This document shows, piece by piece, positions 34,008-42,997 of a stretch of 64,000 nucleotides of DNA. The stretch comes from Thiohalobacter sp. (GTDB lineage: Bacteria; Pseudomonadota; Gammaproteobacteria; Thiohalobacterales; Thiohalobacteraceae). The stretch lies in NCBI RefSeq assembly GCF_027000115.1, contig NZ_JALTON010000039.1:62001-126000 (forward strand). The letters run 5' to 3'. Numbering within the stretch: the stretch's first letter is position 1; each line of letters opens with the position of its first letter. The notes beneath the pieces were generated by a model. It was not told where the DNA came from and did not search any database. It saw only the letters and a list, made by a program, of their open reading frames with translations. The position numbers were made by a program, and so were the translations under genes.

Positions 34008-35100
34008 CCTTGTTGCCCTCCGAGGCCCGGGGTTGCCCGCCCGCATGCCCGTCGGCAGCCTCGGGGGATGCCCGCTCGGCCACCTCGCTGGCGGCGATCT
34101 GGCCCGAGGCCACGAGATCGTCACCCTGTTCCAGAATGATCTCCACCCGGCGGTTACGAGCACGGTTCTCGGGACTGTCGTTCGGCACCACAGGCTGGGT
34201 ATCGCCATGCCCCTCGATGGCGACGCGGGCGGCCTCGATGCCCGCCTCGTCGATCAACTCGTGCACCACCGAGACGGCGCGCGAGGACGACAGCTCCCAG
34301 TTGGAACGATAACGCTCGGTGAAGATGGGCAGGTCATCGGTGTGGCCGGCCACCACGATGTTCCCTTCCACACCCTTCAGAATCCTGCCGACCCGGACGA
34401 GCACCGGCCGGAAGGATTCGCGCAGATAGGAACTGGCCGGACCGAACAGGGCCTTGTCGCGGATGCGGATGAGAATGCGCTGGTCGGTGGTCTCGACATC
34501 CACCGTACCCTTGTCGATCTCCCTGGCCAATGCGGCACGGATCTCGCGGGCGGCATTCTGCAGCTTTTCCCTGCGCGCCTCGGCGGCCTGTTTCGCCTTG
34601 AGCATCTCCATCGCATCCGCCTTGGGCACCACCACCAGTTCCTCCTGGGTGGTCGCCATCTGCCCCTGCTCCTTCAGCGCGCCCTTTTCGTTGCCGTCGT
34701 GACCGGATTCATTCTTCGGCCCGCCACCCTTGCGCCCCTTCTCGCCTTCGTTGCGCTTGCGCTTCTTGTCACCGGTATCCAGATACATCTTCATGGTATC
34801 GGTGGTCATCTGCTCGACGATATTGAAGGGCGTGGGATCGGGGCGTCCGGCGCTGAATTCCTGGGCGATGATGTTGATACCCTTCGGCGGCTCCTTGACC
34901 TTGTGCTTGCGCTGGACGCCAAAGGCTTCACGCATGGAACCGGCGATCTGCTTGTACTTGGCCACGTCCATCTCGGAGAAGGACAACAGCAGCACAAAGA
35001 AGCACATCAGCAACGACATCAGATCCGCGAAGGTCATGACCCAGGCGGGTGCGCCGGCATCCTGTTTCTTCTCGGGTGGTGCTTCGTCGTCCATCGGCAT
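34000..35100 (-). CDS. motB: Flagellar stator protein MotB/PomB
   Basis: A 366-residue stator protein. The single transmembrane helix contains the ion-binding aspartate in TFADLMSLLMCFFVLLLSFSE (Asp26). A linker unusually rich in Lys, Glu and Gly follows (about 105-150), then a helical stretch and an OmpA-type peptidoglycan-binding domain (VAGHTDDLPI, SSSRAVSVV, NRRVEIIL). The helix sequence resembles sodium-driven PomB; the coupling ion cannot be fixed by reading alone. It starts 24 bases after motA. Confidence 0.92.
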   Translation of the reverse strand: MPMDDEAPPEKKQDAGAPAWVMTFADLMSLLMCFFVLLLSFSEMDVAKYKQIAGSMREAFGVQRKHKVKEPPKGINIIAQEFSAGRPDPTPFNIVEQMTTDTMKMYLDTGDKKRKRNEGEKGRKGGGPKNESGHDGNEKGALKEQGQMATTQEELVVVPKADAMEMLKAKQAAEARREKLQNAAREIRAALAREIDKGTVDVETTDQRILIRIRDKALFGPASSYLRESFRPVLVRVGRILKGVEGNIVVAGHTDDLPIFTERYRSNWELSSSRAVSVVHELIDEAGIEAARVAIEGHGDTQPVVPNDSPENRARNRRVEIILEQGDDLVASGQIAASEVAERASPEAADGHAGGQPRASEGNKDE

Positions 35101-35124
35101 GCGCGCCAGGCCGGAACCTCAGCC

Positions 35125-35892
35125 TCAGGCGGCCTCCTCGTTCAGACTGTCGCGCTTGCTCGGCGGCAGGTAGGTCTTGAGCAACTCTTCCATGACGCGC
35201 GGATTGATGCCTTCCTGGATGCCGTTGATGGCCTCCAGGATCAGGTTCTTGTTCAGCCGTTCCTCCATGGTACGGTGCGCCAGCTTGTCCGCGATGGGCA
35301 GGGCAAAGGCGTTGGCAATGATGGCTCCGTAGAGGGTGGTCAGCAGGGCCACGGCCATGGCAGGGCCGATCTTCTTGGGATCGTCCATGGACGAGAGCAT
35401 CTGTACCAGGCCGATCAGCGTGCCGATCATGCCCATGGCCGGCGCCATGTCGCCCAGGGCCTTGAAGATGGCCTGGCCGCGCTCGTGGCGCTCGATGGTG
35501 AGATTGATGTCCTTGGTGAGCATGCTGCGCACGAACTCGGGCTCGTGCCCGTCGACGCAGAACTGGATGCCGCGCTTGAGGAACTCGTTGCTAATCTCCT
35601 GGTTCTCCAGCCCGAGCACGCCCTCCTTGCGGGCGACATTGGCCAGCGCGACACCCTCGCGGATCAGGTCATCGGGGTTCTCGGCCTTGTGGAAGAAGGC
35701 CTTGAGTGCGACCTTGAAGGCGCTCAGGAAATGGCTCAACGGAAACTTGATCAGCACCGCCATGATGGTGCCGCCGATCACGATCAGCAGCGAGGGGACG
35801 TTGATGAAGACCAGGGCGCTGCCACCAATGACAATGGCGCCGACAATGATACCGAAGGCACCAATGAGGCCGATGAGTGTTGCCAGATCCAC
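35125..35892 (-). CDS. motA: Flagellar stator protein MotA/PomA
   Basis: A 255-residue stator channel protein with four transmembrane helices. It starts VDLATLIGLIGAFGIIVG, close to PomA. Conserved charged residues of the cytoplasmic loop are present, as are the MGMIGTLIGLVQML and LLTTLYGAIIANAFALPIADKL helices. GTG at 35892 with GGAG nine bases upstream was chosen; the open frame upstream lacks similarity. It is divergent from the AMP phosphorylase gene. Confidence 0.92.
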   Translation of the reverse strand: MDLATLIGLIGAFGIIVGAIVIGGSALVFINVPSLLIVIGGTIMAVLIKFPLSHFLSAFKVALKAFFHKAENPDDLIREGVALANVARKEGVLGLENQEISNEFLKRGIQFCVDGHEPEFVRSMLTKDINLTIERHERGQAIFKALGDMAPAMGMIGTLIGLVQMLSSMDDPKKIGPAMAVALLTTLYGAIIANAFALPIADKLAHRTMEERLNKNLILEAINGIQEGINPRVMEELLKTYLPPSKRDSLNEEAA

Positions 35893-36077
35893 CGTGGTTT
35901 GCTCCGAGGGGTTACGGTTGTCCGTTTCCGGGCCGGTCGGGGTTTCGGGGCGCCGGCGCCTTGCTTCATAAGGATGTATCGCTCGGCAAGCAGGAATCTT
36001 GAGTGTCGGCGCAACCTCAGGCATGGTGGGGACATGGCTGCCGGCGCCCCCGGCAAAATGGTCTCAAGAGATTGATC

Positions 36078-37664
36078 ATGAAGAAGAAACAGAGCAGCAG
36101 CAAAGCCCCGCAGAATGGCGTGCACGCCCCGCGCCTGAAGCTGCGCCGGGTGGGCATCGACACCTACCGCGAGAACGTGGCCTACCTCCACCGCGACTGC
36201 GCTCTGTACCGGGCCGAGGGCTTCCAGGCCCTGTCCAAGATCGAGATCACCGCCGACGGTGGCCGGATTCTGGCGGTGCTGAACGTGGTCGACGATCCCG
36301 GCCTGGTGGCCATCGACGAGCTGGGCCTGTCCGAGCCGGCCTTCGAGCAGTTCGGTCACACCGAGGGCACGCGGGTGCGTGTCGCCCATGCCGAGCCGCC
36401 GGTGTCCATGGACGCCGTGCGCCGCAAGATGGCCGGCGAGCGCCTGGGCCGGGAGGACTTCCTGGCCATTGCCCGGGACATCGCCGACAACCGCTATTCC
36501 AAGATGGAAATGGCCGCCTTCCTGGTCGCCTCCGGCCAGACCGGGCTGGACCGGGACGAGATCCTCTGGCTTACGGAGTCCATGGTCACCACCGGCGACC
36601 GGCTGGACTGGGAGGAACCGCTGGTCGCGGACAAGCACTGCATCGGCGGCATCCCGGGCAACCGGACCTCGATGCTGGTGGTGCCCATCGTCGCCGCCCA
36701 CGGCATGCTGATCCCCAAGACCTCCAGCCGCGCCATCACCTCGCCCGCGGGCACCGCCGACACCATGGAAGTGCTGGCGAACGTGGAGCTGGACCCGGAT
36801 GCACTGCGCCACCTGGTGCGGGTGCACCGGGGCTGCCTGGCCTGGGGCGGCACGGCGCGACTGGCCCCGGTCGATGACATCCTGATCTCGGTGGAACGGC
36901 CGCTGGGCATCGATTCCCAGGGCCAGATGGTCGCTTCCATCCTGTCCAAGAAGGTCGCGGCCGGCTCCACCCATCTGCTCATCGACATCCCGGTCGGTCC
37001 GACCGCCAAGGTCCGGCACATGCGCCAGGCGCTGGCCCTGCGCAAGCTGTTCGAGTTCGTGGGCGATCACATCGGCCTGCACCTGGAGGTGGTCATCACC
37101 GATGGCCGCCAGCCGGTGGGGCGCGGCATCGGCCCGGTGCTGGAGGCCCGCGACGTGATGCAGGTGCTGGAGAACGACCCCGACGCACCCGCCGACCTGC
37201 GCCAGAAGGCGCTGCGGCTGGCCGGTCGGGTGCTGGAGTTCGACCCGGACGTGCGCGGTGGCCAGGGCTATGCCATCGCCCGTGACATCCTCGAGTCCGG
37301 CCGCGCGCTGGACAAGATGCGCGCCATCATCGAGGCCCAGGGCCGGCAGCCGCACCCGCCGCGCCCCGGACGGCTGCAGTTCGAGATCACTGCCCCCGCG
37401 GACGGCTACGTCACCGCCATCGACAACTACCAGCTGGCCCGCGTCGCTCGACTCGCCGGCGCCCCGATGGAAAAGGGGGCGGGGGTGGATCTGCTGAAGA
37501 AGGTCGGCGATCCCGTGCACCGGGGCGAACCCTTGTACCGGGTCCATGCCGAGATCCGGGCCGACTTCGAGTTCGCCCGCAGCCACTGCCGGCGCGACAG
37601 CGGCTATACGGTGGCAGCCGACATGCCGGAGGACTGGGAGCGCCGCGGGGACTTCCCGGCATGA
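36078..37664 (+). CDS. AMP phosphorylase / thymidine phosphorylase family protein
   Basis: A 528-residue member of the DeoA superfamily, of the long form resembling archaeal AMP phosphorylase (AMP + phosphate to adenine + ribose 1,5-bisphosphate). An N-terminal domain of about 85 residues precedes the catalytic core. Core motifs are [33 protein letters not shown] and [20 protein letters not shown]. The family is often annotated as putative thymidine phosphorylase, so the nucleotide substrate is uncertain. It overlaps the next gene by 4 bases and is divergent from motA. Confidence 0.85.
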   Translation: MKKKQSSSKAPQNGVHAPRLKLRRVGIDTYRENVAYLHRDCALYRAEGFQALSKIEITADGGRILAVLNVVDDPGLVAIDELGLSEPAFEQFGHTEGTRVRVAHAEPPVSMDAVRRKMAGERLGREDFLAIARDIADNRYSKMEMAAFLVASGQTGLDRDEILWLTESMVTTGDRLDWEEPLVADKHCIGGIPGNRTSMLVVPIVAAHGMLIPKTSSRAITSPAGTADTMEVLANVELDPDALRHLVRVHRGCLAWGGTARLAPVDDILISVERPLGIDSQGQMVASILSKKVAAGSTHLLIDIPVGPTAKVRHMRQALALRKLFEFVGDHIGLHLEVVITDGRQPVGRGIGPVLEARDVMQVLENDPDAPADLRQKALRLAGRVLEFDPDVRGGQGYAIARDILESGRALDKMRAIIEAQGRQPHPPRPGRLQFEITAPADGYVTAIDNYQLARVARLAGAPMEKGAGVDLLKKVGDPVHRGEPLYRVHAEIRADFEFARSHCRRDSGYTVAADMPEDWERRGDFPA

Positions 37665-38536
37665 CGGCACTGCTGCTGGGCTTTCCCGAATACGCCGCGC
37701 AGGCACGGGCACTGGCCCAGGCGGCCGGGCTGGCGCATGGCGAGATCGACATCCACCATTTTCCCGATGGCGAGAGCCGGGTGCGGCTGCCGCCGGCGCT
37801 GCCGGACCGGGTGGTGCTGGTGCGCAGTCTCAACGCCCCCAATGACAAGCTGGTGGAGCTGCTGCTGGCCGCGGCCACGGCCCGCGAGCTGGGCGCCCGC
37901 CACCTCACCCTGGTCGCGCCCTATCTCTGCTACATGCGCCAGGACACGGCCTTTCACGCCGGCGAGGCGGTGAGCCAGCGCATCGTCGGGCGCTGGCTCG
38001 CAGAACACTTCGATCGTCTGGTGACGGTCGACCCGCATCTCCACCGCACCCCCGAGCTGGGCGCGGCGGTACCTGTGACCCAGCCGGTGCGGCTGAGCGC
38101 CGCGGCCCTGATCGGGAGGGCGGCGGCGGAAAACTACGCCGAGCCGGTGCTGCTCGGTCCGGATGCCGAATCGGCGCAGTGGGTGTCCGAGGCCGCCGCG
38201 GCGGCGGGCAGCGAATGGGGCGTGGCCACCAAGGTGCGCCGCGGCGACCGCGAGGTGGCGATCAGGCTGCCGGAGCGGTCCTGGCAGGGGCGCACGGTGG
38301 TGCTGGTGGACGACGTGGCCGCCAGCGGCATGACCCTGGCACGGACCGCCGAGGCCCTGCACGCCGCGGGCGCGACGCAGGTCCATGCCATGGTCACCCA
38401 CGCCCTGTTCGATGCCGAGACCGAACGGCTGCTGCACGAGGCCGGCATCGCCGACATCGCCAGCACCGACAGCGTGCCCCACCCCAGCAACCGGCTGTCG
38501 CTGGCGCCGCTGCTGGCACCGGCGGTGACCGCCTGA
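37661..38536 (+). CDS. Ribose-phosphate pyrophosphokinase-like protein
   Basis: A 291-residue member of the PRPP synthetase family. [13 protein letters not shown] near the N-terminus, [10 protein letters not shown] in the first half, DPHLHR as the metal/ribose motif and [15 protein letters not shown] as the PRPP-binding loop are visible. It is shorter than housekeeping Prs (about 315) and closer to archaeal-type enzymes. Tight coupling to an AMP phosphorylase-like gene suggests that it works on ribose phosphates from nucleotide breakdown, not as the main Prs. Confidence 0.85.
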   Translation: MTALLLGFPEYAAQARALAQAAGLAHGEIDIHHFPDGESRVRLPPALPDRVVLVRSLNAPNDKLVELLLAAATARELGARHLTLVAPYLCYMRQDTAFHAGEAVSQRIVGRWLAEHFDRLVTVDPHLHRTPELGAAVPVTQPVRLSAAALIGRAAAENYAEPVLLGPDAESAQWVSEAAAAAGSEWGVATKVRRGDREVAIRLPERSWQGRTVVLVDDVAASGMTLARTAEALHAAGATQVHAMVTHALFDAETERLLHEAGIADIASTDSVPHPSNRLSLAPLLAPAVTA

Positions 38537-39198
38537 TGCTGTCGCCCCTGTACCTGCTGCTGGTGCTGGTCGGCCTCGGGCTGGCCCTGTTCCTGCTGCA
38601 GATCGGGCTGCTGGGACTCGCCTTCGAGAAGCTCGGGCTGTCGCCTGCCTCCGGCTTCACCCTGTTCCTGCTGTCGCTGTTCGGCAGCCTGATCAATATC
38701 CCCATCCGCCGGTTCACGGCCGAGGCGCCGCCGCCCGAGGCGGCCGTGCCGGTGGCGCTGCGCGGCCTGCTGCGCCAGATCCGCCGCGAATTCACCGGCG
38801 AGACGGTGCTGGCCGTGAACTTCGGCGGCTGCGTGGTGCCGACACTGTTCTCCCTGCACCTGATGCGCCGGCACGACCTGCCGCTGTTCGACGTGCTGGC
38901 CGCAGTGGGCCTGGTGAGCGGCATCGCCTACGGCTTCAGCCGACCCGTCCCCGGGCTGGGGATCGCCATGCCCATGTTCGTGGCCCCGGTGGCGGCGGCC
39001 CTGGCAGCCCTGCTCATCAACCCGGATCAGGCCCCGGCGCTGGCCTACATGAGCGGCACCCTGGGGGTACTGATCGGCGCCGACCTGCTGCATCTGCGCG
39101 AGATCCCCCGCCTCGGTGCCCCGGTCGCCTCCATCGGCGGCGCCGGCACCTTCGACGGCATCTTCATGGCCGGCATTGTTGCCGTGCTGCTGGCCTAG
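38536..39198 (+). CDS. DUF1614-like membrane protein
   Basis: A 220-residue integral membrane protein with about six hydrophobic segments (residues 5-30, 38-55, then four more after 95). It resembles DUF1614 proteins: INIPIRRF, NFGGCVVPTLFS, and the C-terminal GGAGTFDGIFMAGIVAVLLA. The start shares an A with the preceding stop (TGATG), so it is coupled to the PRPP-synthetase-like gene. Function unknown; a transporter or enzyme acting with the two upstream proteins is possible. Confidence 0.78.
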   Translation: MLSPLYLLLVLVGLGLALFLLQIGLLGLAFEKLGLSPASGFTLFLLSLFGSLINIPIRRFTAEAPPPEAAVPVALRGLLRQIRREFTGETVLAVNFGGCVVPTLFSLHLMRRHDLPLFDVLAAVGLVSGIAYGFSRPVPGLGIAMPMFVAPVAAALAALLINPDQAPALAYMSGTLGVLIGADLLHLREIPRLGAPVASIGGAGTFDGIFMAGIVAVLLA

Positions 39199-39223
39199 CC
39201 CGCCTTGCTATCATGCCCTCCCC

Positions 39224-40075
39224 ATGACCGACGCATCCCGCACCCTGCTGATCACCGGCTGCTCCAGCGGCATCGGCCACCACTGCGCCCATGCGCTCAA
39301 GGCACGCGGCTGGCGCGTGTTCGCCACGGCCCGCCGTGCCGAGGACGTGGCCAGGCTGCGCGAGGAGGGGCTGGAGTCGCTGCCGCTGGACATCGCCGAC
39401 CCGGTTTCCATCCGCGCCGCAGTGGCAGAGATCCTGGCCCGCTGCAATGGCCGCCTCGACGGCCTGTTCAACAATGCCGGCTTCGGCCTGCCGGGCGCGG
39501 TGGAGGACCTGTCCCGCGCCGCCTTGCGCGAGCAGTTCGAGACCAATGTCATGGGCACGCTGGAGGTCACCAACGCCGTGCTGCCCGCCATGCGCCGTGC
39601 CGGACAGGGCCGCATCCTGGTCAACAGCTCGGTGCTGGGCTTCATCTCCCTGCCCTACCGCGGTGCCTACAACGCCAGCAAATACGCCCTGGAAGCCCTG
39701 TTCGACGCCCTGCGGCTGGAGCTGGCGGATACCGGCATCCGGGTATCCCTCATCGAACCCGGCCCCATCCGTTCCCGCTTCCGTGACAACGCCCATGCCG
39801 CCTTCCGCCGTCACATCGACCCGCAACAGAGTCGCCATCGGGCCGTCTACGAGGGCATGATCCGGCGCCTCGAGCGGCCAGGACCGGCGGCCCCCTTCAC
39901 CCTCGGCCCGGAGGCCGTGACCGAACGGGTGATCCATGCCCTGGAGAACCGCCACCCCCGCCCCCGCTACTTCGTCACCTTCCCCACCTGGCTGTTCGCC
40001 GGCCTGCGCAGGGTGCTGACCACGCGCATGCTGGACCGGGTGCTGCTGGCGGTGTCGCGGCGGGAGAATCGCTGA
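39224..40075 (+). CDS. Short-chain dehydrogenase/reductase
   Basis: A 283-residue classical SDR. It has the cofactor motif TGCSSGIG near residue 12, NNAG near 83, catalytic Ser in VNSSVLG and the YNASK motif (Tyr, Lys) near 150. The Arg pair after the first strand (ATARRAED) suggests NADP preference. A C-terminal hydrophobic stretch (FPTWLFAGLRRVL) may touch the membrane. The substrate cannot be named. The ribosome site is weak. It starts 25 bases after the DUF1614 gene and may share its transcript. Confidence 0.88.
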   Translation: MTDASRTLLITGCSSGIGHHCAHALKARGWRVFATARRAEDVARLREEGLESLPLDIADPVSIRAAVAEILARCNGRLDGLFNNAGFGLPGAVEDLSRAALREQFETNVMGTLEVTNAVLPAMRRAGQGRILVNSSVLGFISLPYRGAYNASKYALEALFDALRLELADTGIRVSLIEPGPIRSRFRDNAHAAFRRHIDPQQSRHRAVYEGMIRRLERPGPAAPFTLGPEAVTERVIHALENRHPRPRYFVTFPTWLFAGLRRVLTTRMLDRVLLAVSRRENR

Positions 40076-40592
40076 GGCGGCGAGCCCGCATATTGCACCA
40101 GGGGCTGCGGATGATGGCGGACCCTTCCGGCCGGCTGGGCAGGTGCTTCAGAAAAAACCGGCGACCACGCCGGAGTTTTCCGGTTCGTGCGGGGCACCAT
40201 TCTCCGGACGCGAGGGGGCGCAATCGGCTCGCGGACCGGGCATAGAGGTAGACCCAGGCGGTCACTTCGACCAGCCCCTCGACCTGAACGGCGCGCAGCA
40301 CGCGCCGGAACTCCGGATTCGGAAAACCCGGCCCGGCCTGCTCGTAGCGATCCAGTTTCGCCAGCACGGCCCGCGGTCTGTCCAGCGCCAGCAGTTCGCC
40401 CCACACGCGCGCATCCGGCGCCTCGGCATCCACCAGGGCGGGATACCCGGGCAGCGCGTACAGCCGCCCCGCGATCCAGGCCCGGCCCAGCGAACGGGAT
40501 CGCCGCGCCAGCCAGCGCGCCATGGGATGCGGATTGCCGGGGCGCAGGCTGCCGTAGACGAACAGATAGGGCAGGATCCGATGCCGGCTCAT
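39975..40592 (-). CDS. Gamma-glutamylcyclotransferase-like (AIG2-type) protein, extended C-terminus
   Basis: The core is a GGCT/AIG2-like fold: LFVYGSLRPGN near the N-terminus, then LPGYPALV, WGELLALD, the catalytic glutamate region LDRYEQAG and VTAWVYLYA. Family members usually end soon after the LASGEW point (about residue 130). Here the frame continues about 75 residues through a dispersed repeat and 100 bases antisense into the SDR gene, with low-complexity Arg/Pro/Ala sequence. The natural stop was probably lost. It overlaps the phosphodiesterase gene by 4 bases. Residues 1-130 are reliable; the tail is not. Confidence 0.72.
   Translation of the reverse strand: MSRHRILPYLFVYGSLRPGNPHPMARWLARRSRSLGRAWIAGRLYALPGYPALVDAEAPDARVWGELLALDRPRAVLAKLDRYEQAGPGFPNPEFRRVLRAVQVEGLVEVTAWVYLYARSASRLRPLASGEWCPARTGKLRRGRRFFLKHLPSRPEGSAIIRSPWCNMRARRLSDSPAATPPAAPGPACAWSAPCAGRRTARWGR
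40084..40121 (+). repeat. Left-end fragment of the dispersed element
   Basis: CCCGCATATTGCACCAGGGG followed by CTGCGGATGATGGCGGA is identical to the left end of the 51306 element. The terminal TAG has become GAG. It begins nine bases after the SDR stop and lies inside the C-terminal extension of the convergent GGCT-like frame. Confidence 0.8.
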
Positions 40593-41746
40593 GTCTCGAT
40601 CGCCACCAGTGGCACCCGCAGTTCCGCCTCGGTCAGCCCGCCATGGATACCGGCAAAGAAGAAAGCGTCCTCGCCGGGCAGCGGATCGCGGATGACCCGG
40701 TTGTCTTTCATCAGCAACAGATAGTCACCGATACGGTCCGCCAACGCCGGATGCGGAACACCGCGACCGAACCAGCCGGCCTCGATGATTTCTTGAGCGG
40801 GATACAGTTCGCACCAGTCGCCCAGCTCTTGCGCGACCAGGCGCTCGAAGGCCACCGCCTGCCCGGCGCGCACATGGGCACAGGCCACGCGCGGTTCGCC
40901 GCTGAGCGGCAGCGCCAGCAGCCGGCGCAGTTCCGGGCAGGCATCCAGAGACAGGTGACGCTCCGGGGCCGTATCGATGAAACCATGGTCGGCGGTGACC
41001 AGCAGCAGGCTACCGCTGCCGGCCAGCGCGCCCGCCAGCGCGGCAAGCCCTGCATCCAGCTCCGCGAACAGCATCCGGGTCTCGGCATGGCCCGTGCCAT
41101 GGCGGTGGGCACAGGCGTCGAGGCCGGCCCAGTAGGCGTGCACGTAGCGTGGCGGCGGCTCGGCTCGCGCCAGATCGAGCAGGCGCTCGAACAGGCCGGG
41201 CAGATCGCGGTAACCGACACGCGGCGTGGCACCCGCCAGCGCCCGGCTGTAGGCCGAATCGACGATCGCGGACTCGCTGACCCAGGCCCGCTCGACTGCC
41301 AGCCGCGCATGCAGCGAAGGCGCACCGATCACGGCCTCGGGTGGCAAGGCCGGCACCGCGTCACGCTCACCCCCGCGCACCCGGTAGGGCAGAATCACGC
41401 TGGTCAGCCCCAGCTCGCGCAGCCAGACGAACCAGCCGGTGATGGCATGCTGCTGCGGTCCGACGCCGGTGGCCAGACTGGTCACGGCCGTGGCCGTGGT
41501 GGTCGGAAACACCGAGGTCAGGCCACCGATGGCATGACGGGCGAGAAAGCTGTCCGGGTGCCGGTCGAGAAAGACACTGCCCAGGCCGTCGACCACCAGC
41601 AGTATCACCTGGCGCGCCGCGGCAACCCGCGCGGGCGGCAGCAGTTCCGCGGGCGGATAGTCCGCGTGCGGCGGCAGACCCAGGCCCTGGCCGATCGACT
41701 GGACCAGATTGACCAGGCTGCCGGAAGCGTAATCGGGCAGAAGCAT
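40589..41746 (-). CDS. Nucleotide pyrophosphatase/phosphodiesterase-like (alkaline phosphatase superfamily)
   Basis: A 385-residue protein of the type I phosphodiesterase fold. The first metal motif is LVVDGLGSVFLD, the threonine nucleophile lies in SVFPTTTATAVTSLATG, and later metal ligands are in AYWAGLDACAHRHGTGH, VTADHGFID and GIHGGL. No signal peptide is visible, so it is probably cytoplasmic. The substrate is unknown. It is encoded with the GGCT-like gene in a two-gene unit. Confidence 0.82.
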   Translation of the reverse strand: MLLPDYASGSLVNLVQSIGQGLGLPPHADYPPAELLPPARVAAARQVILLVVDGLGSVFLDRHPDSFLARHAIGGLTSVFPTTTATAVTSLATGVGPQQHAITGWFVWLRELGLTSVILPYRVRGGERDAVPALPPEAVIGAPSLHARLAVERAWVSESAIVDSAYSRALAGATPRVGYRDLPGLFERLLDLARAEPPPRYVHAYWAGLDACAHRHGTGHAETRMLFAELDAGLAALAGALAGSGSLLLVTADHGFIDTAPERHLSLDACPELRRLLALPLSGEPRVACAHVRAGQAVAFERLVAQELGDWCELYPAQEIIEAGWFGRGVPHPALADRIGDYLLLMKDNRVIRDPLPGEDAFFFAGIHGGLTEAELRVPLVAIET

Positions 41747-41862
41747 GATGGCAGTCTACGCCCTGCCGACGCCCGCGAGCGAATCCGCCGACGCCAGCCC
41801 GCATGCTGCCGGCGAAGACAGCAACCGGCACGGGCTCAGGGGGAAAGGAAATACCGCGCCTG

Positions 41863-42396
41863 TCAGGAGCGGGGCACTTCCACTGCGGACTTGAGCAGCT
41901 TCTCGATCTCGGGATTGGATTCGACGGCACCGCCGGCCTCGACCTCTTCTTCCGTCGCATCACGAACGGTGCAGATCTCGAGGCGGAAGATCAGGTCACG
42001 ACCGCAGAGGGGATGATTGCCGTCGAAGGTCACGATACCACCCTGGTTGCGGGTGACAATGAACTTGCGGGTATCGCCCTTTTCGTTCTCCGCGACGATG
42101 GTGGTGCCGACTTCGCGATAGGCCTTGGGCACGTTTTCCACGCGATCGGAAAATACCAGACTCTCGTCGCGGGGGCCGAAGATGGCCTTGCCGTCGATGG
42201 GCACTTCCACCACATCGCCGGCCTTGTGCCCTTCGAGGACATCCATGACATCCTCGGCAAGGATGTCGTTCACCCCGTGGACATAGCCGATAGGATAGTC
42301 GACCCGGGTCAGTGCGCTGCCCGTCTTCTGGTCGAGGACCTGATACTTCAGCTCGACGTACTTGCCATCGGCGATTTTCTCGCTTGGGTTATCCAT
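41863..42396 (-). CDS. FKBP-type peptidyl-prolyl isomerase, SlyD-like
   Basis: A 177-residue SlyD-like protein: isomerase half-domains (YVELKYQVLDQKTG, FDGNHPLCGRDLIFRLEI) around an insert-in-flap chaperone domain. The metal-binding Cys/His tail of E. coli SlyD is absent. It has no signal peptide. It follows an unrecognised gene by 9 bases, both downstream of aprMBA on the same strand but behind the aprA terminator. Confidence 0.85.
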   Translation of the reverse strand: MDNPSEKIADGKYVELKYQVLDQKTGSALTRVDYPIGYVHGVNDILAEDVMDVLEGHKAGDVVEVPIDGKAIFGPRDESLVFSDRVENVPKAYREVGTTIVAENEKGDTRKFIVTRNQGGIVTFDGNHPLCGRDLIFRLEICTVRDATEEEVEAGGAVESNPEIEKLLKSAVEVPRS

Positions 42397-42405
42397 TCAT
42401 TCCAC

Positions 42406-42789
42406 TCAGAACAGGGTCGCGCCGAAGATCTTGGGTTCGCCGTCCTCGAAGCCGAGGACCAGGCGGCCCAGCCACTCGCCGTCGGACTTCTTGCTGAACT
42501 GACGGTACAGCACGGTCACGTAGTCACCACGACGAATGATACCCAGATAGTCGCGTCGTTCCGCCAGGTTGCGCGCCAGCTCACTGCGCGCAAACTGCTT
42601 GCCGACTTCCATTTCGTTCGCGGCCTCACGAAAGGCCTTCGAAAAATTCTTTATGAACTTCAAGTAGTTGGCGTTGTTCGAATACTTCACCAACTCGTCC
42701 CACCAGGGATCCGCGATAGCGAGGATCTCCTCGTCGGACAGCTCGGTAATGCGAACGGAACCGGTATCCGCTGTCGTTTCGGACGGCAT
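42406..42789 (-). CDS. Conserved-looking protein of unknown function next to slyD-like gene
   Basis: A 127-residue soluble protein, start set by GGAGTGAGAG before the ATG. It is rich in aromatic and charged residues: WWDELVKYSNNANYLKF, FSKAFREAANEMEVGKQF, and a beta-rich end FGATLF. There are no cysteines and no membrane segment. I do not recognise the family. It is coupled to the SlyD-like gene and separated from aprA by 208 bases containing a terminator. A chaperone or maturation partner is only a guess from context. Confidence 0.75.
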   Translation of the reverse strand: MPSETTADTGSVRITELSDEEILAIADPWWDELVKYSNNANYLKFIKNFSKAFREAANEMEVGKQFARSELARNLAERRDYLGIIRRGDYVTVLYRQFSKKSDGEWLGRLVLGFEDGEPKIFGATLF

Positions 42790-42943
42790 GGGTTCTCTCA
42801 CTCCTCGGACTTTCCCGGAAAGATGCCGAGGCCCGGGAGGCCTCGGACTGGAATCTGGATCGGTGCTCCGAAGGACCCGGACCTCACGGGCCGAGGCGGG
42901 ACCTCCGTCGACACACCACGCACAACAAACTGAAGTTTACCGA

Positions 42944-42975
42944 GAAAAACGGGCCCACGCACACGCGTGGGCCCG
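42944..42975 (-). terminator. Rho-independent terminator after aprA
   Basis: On the minus strand an 11-base perfect stem (CGGGCCCACGC / GCGTGGGCCCG) with a GTGT loop is followed by TTTTT, 22 bases after the aprA stop. It ends the aprMBA transcript. Confidence 0.9.
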
Positions 42976-42997
42976 CCTGTTGCCTTGCCTACCTGGC

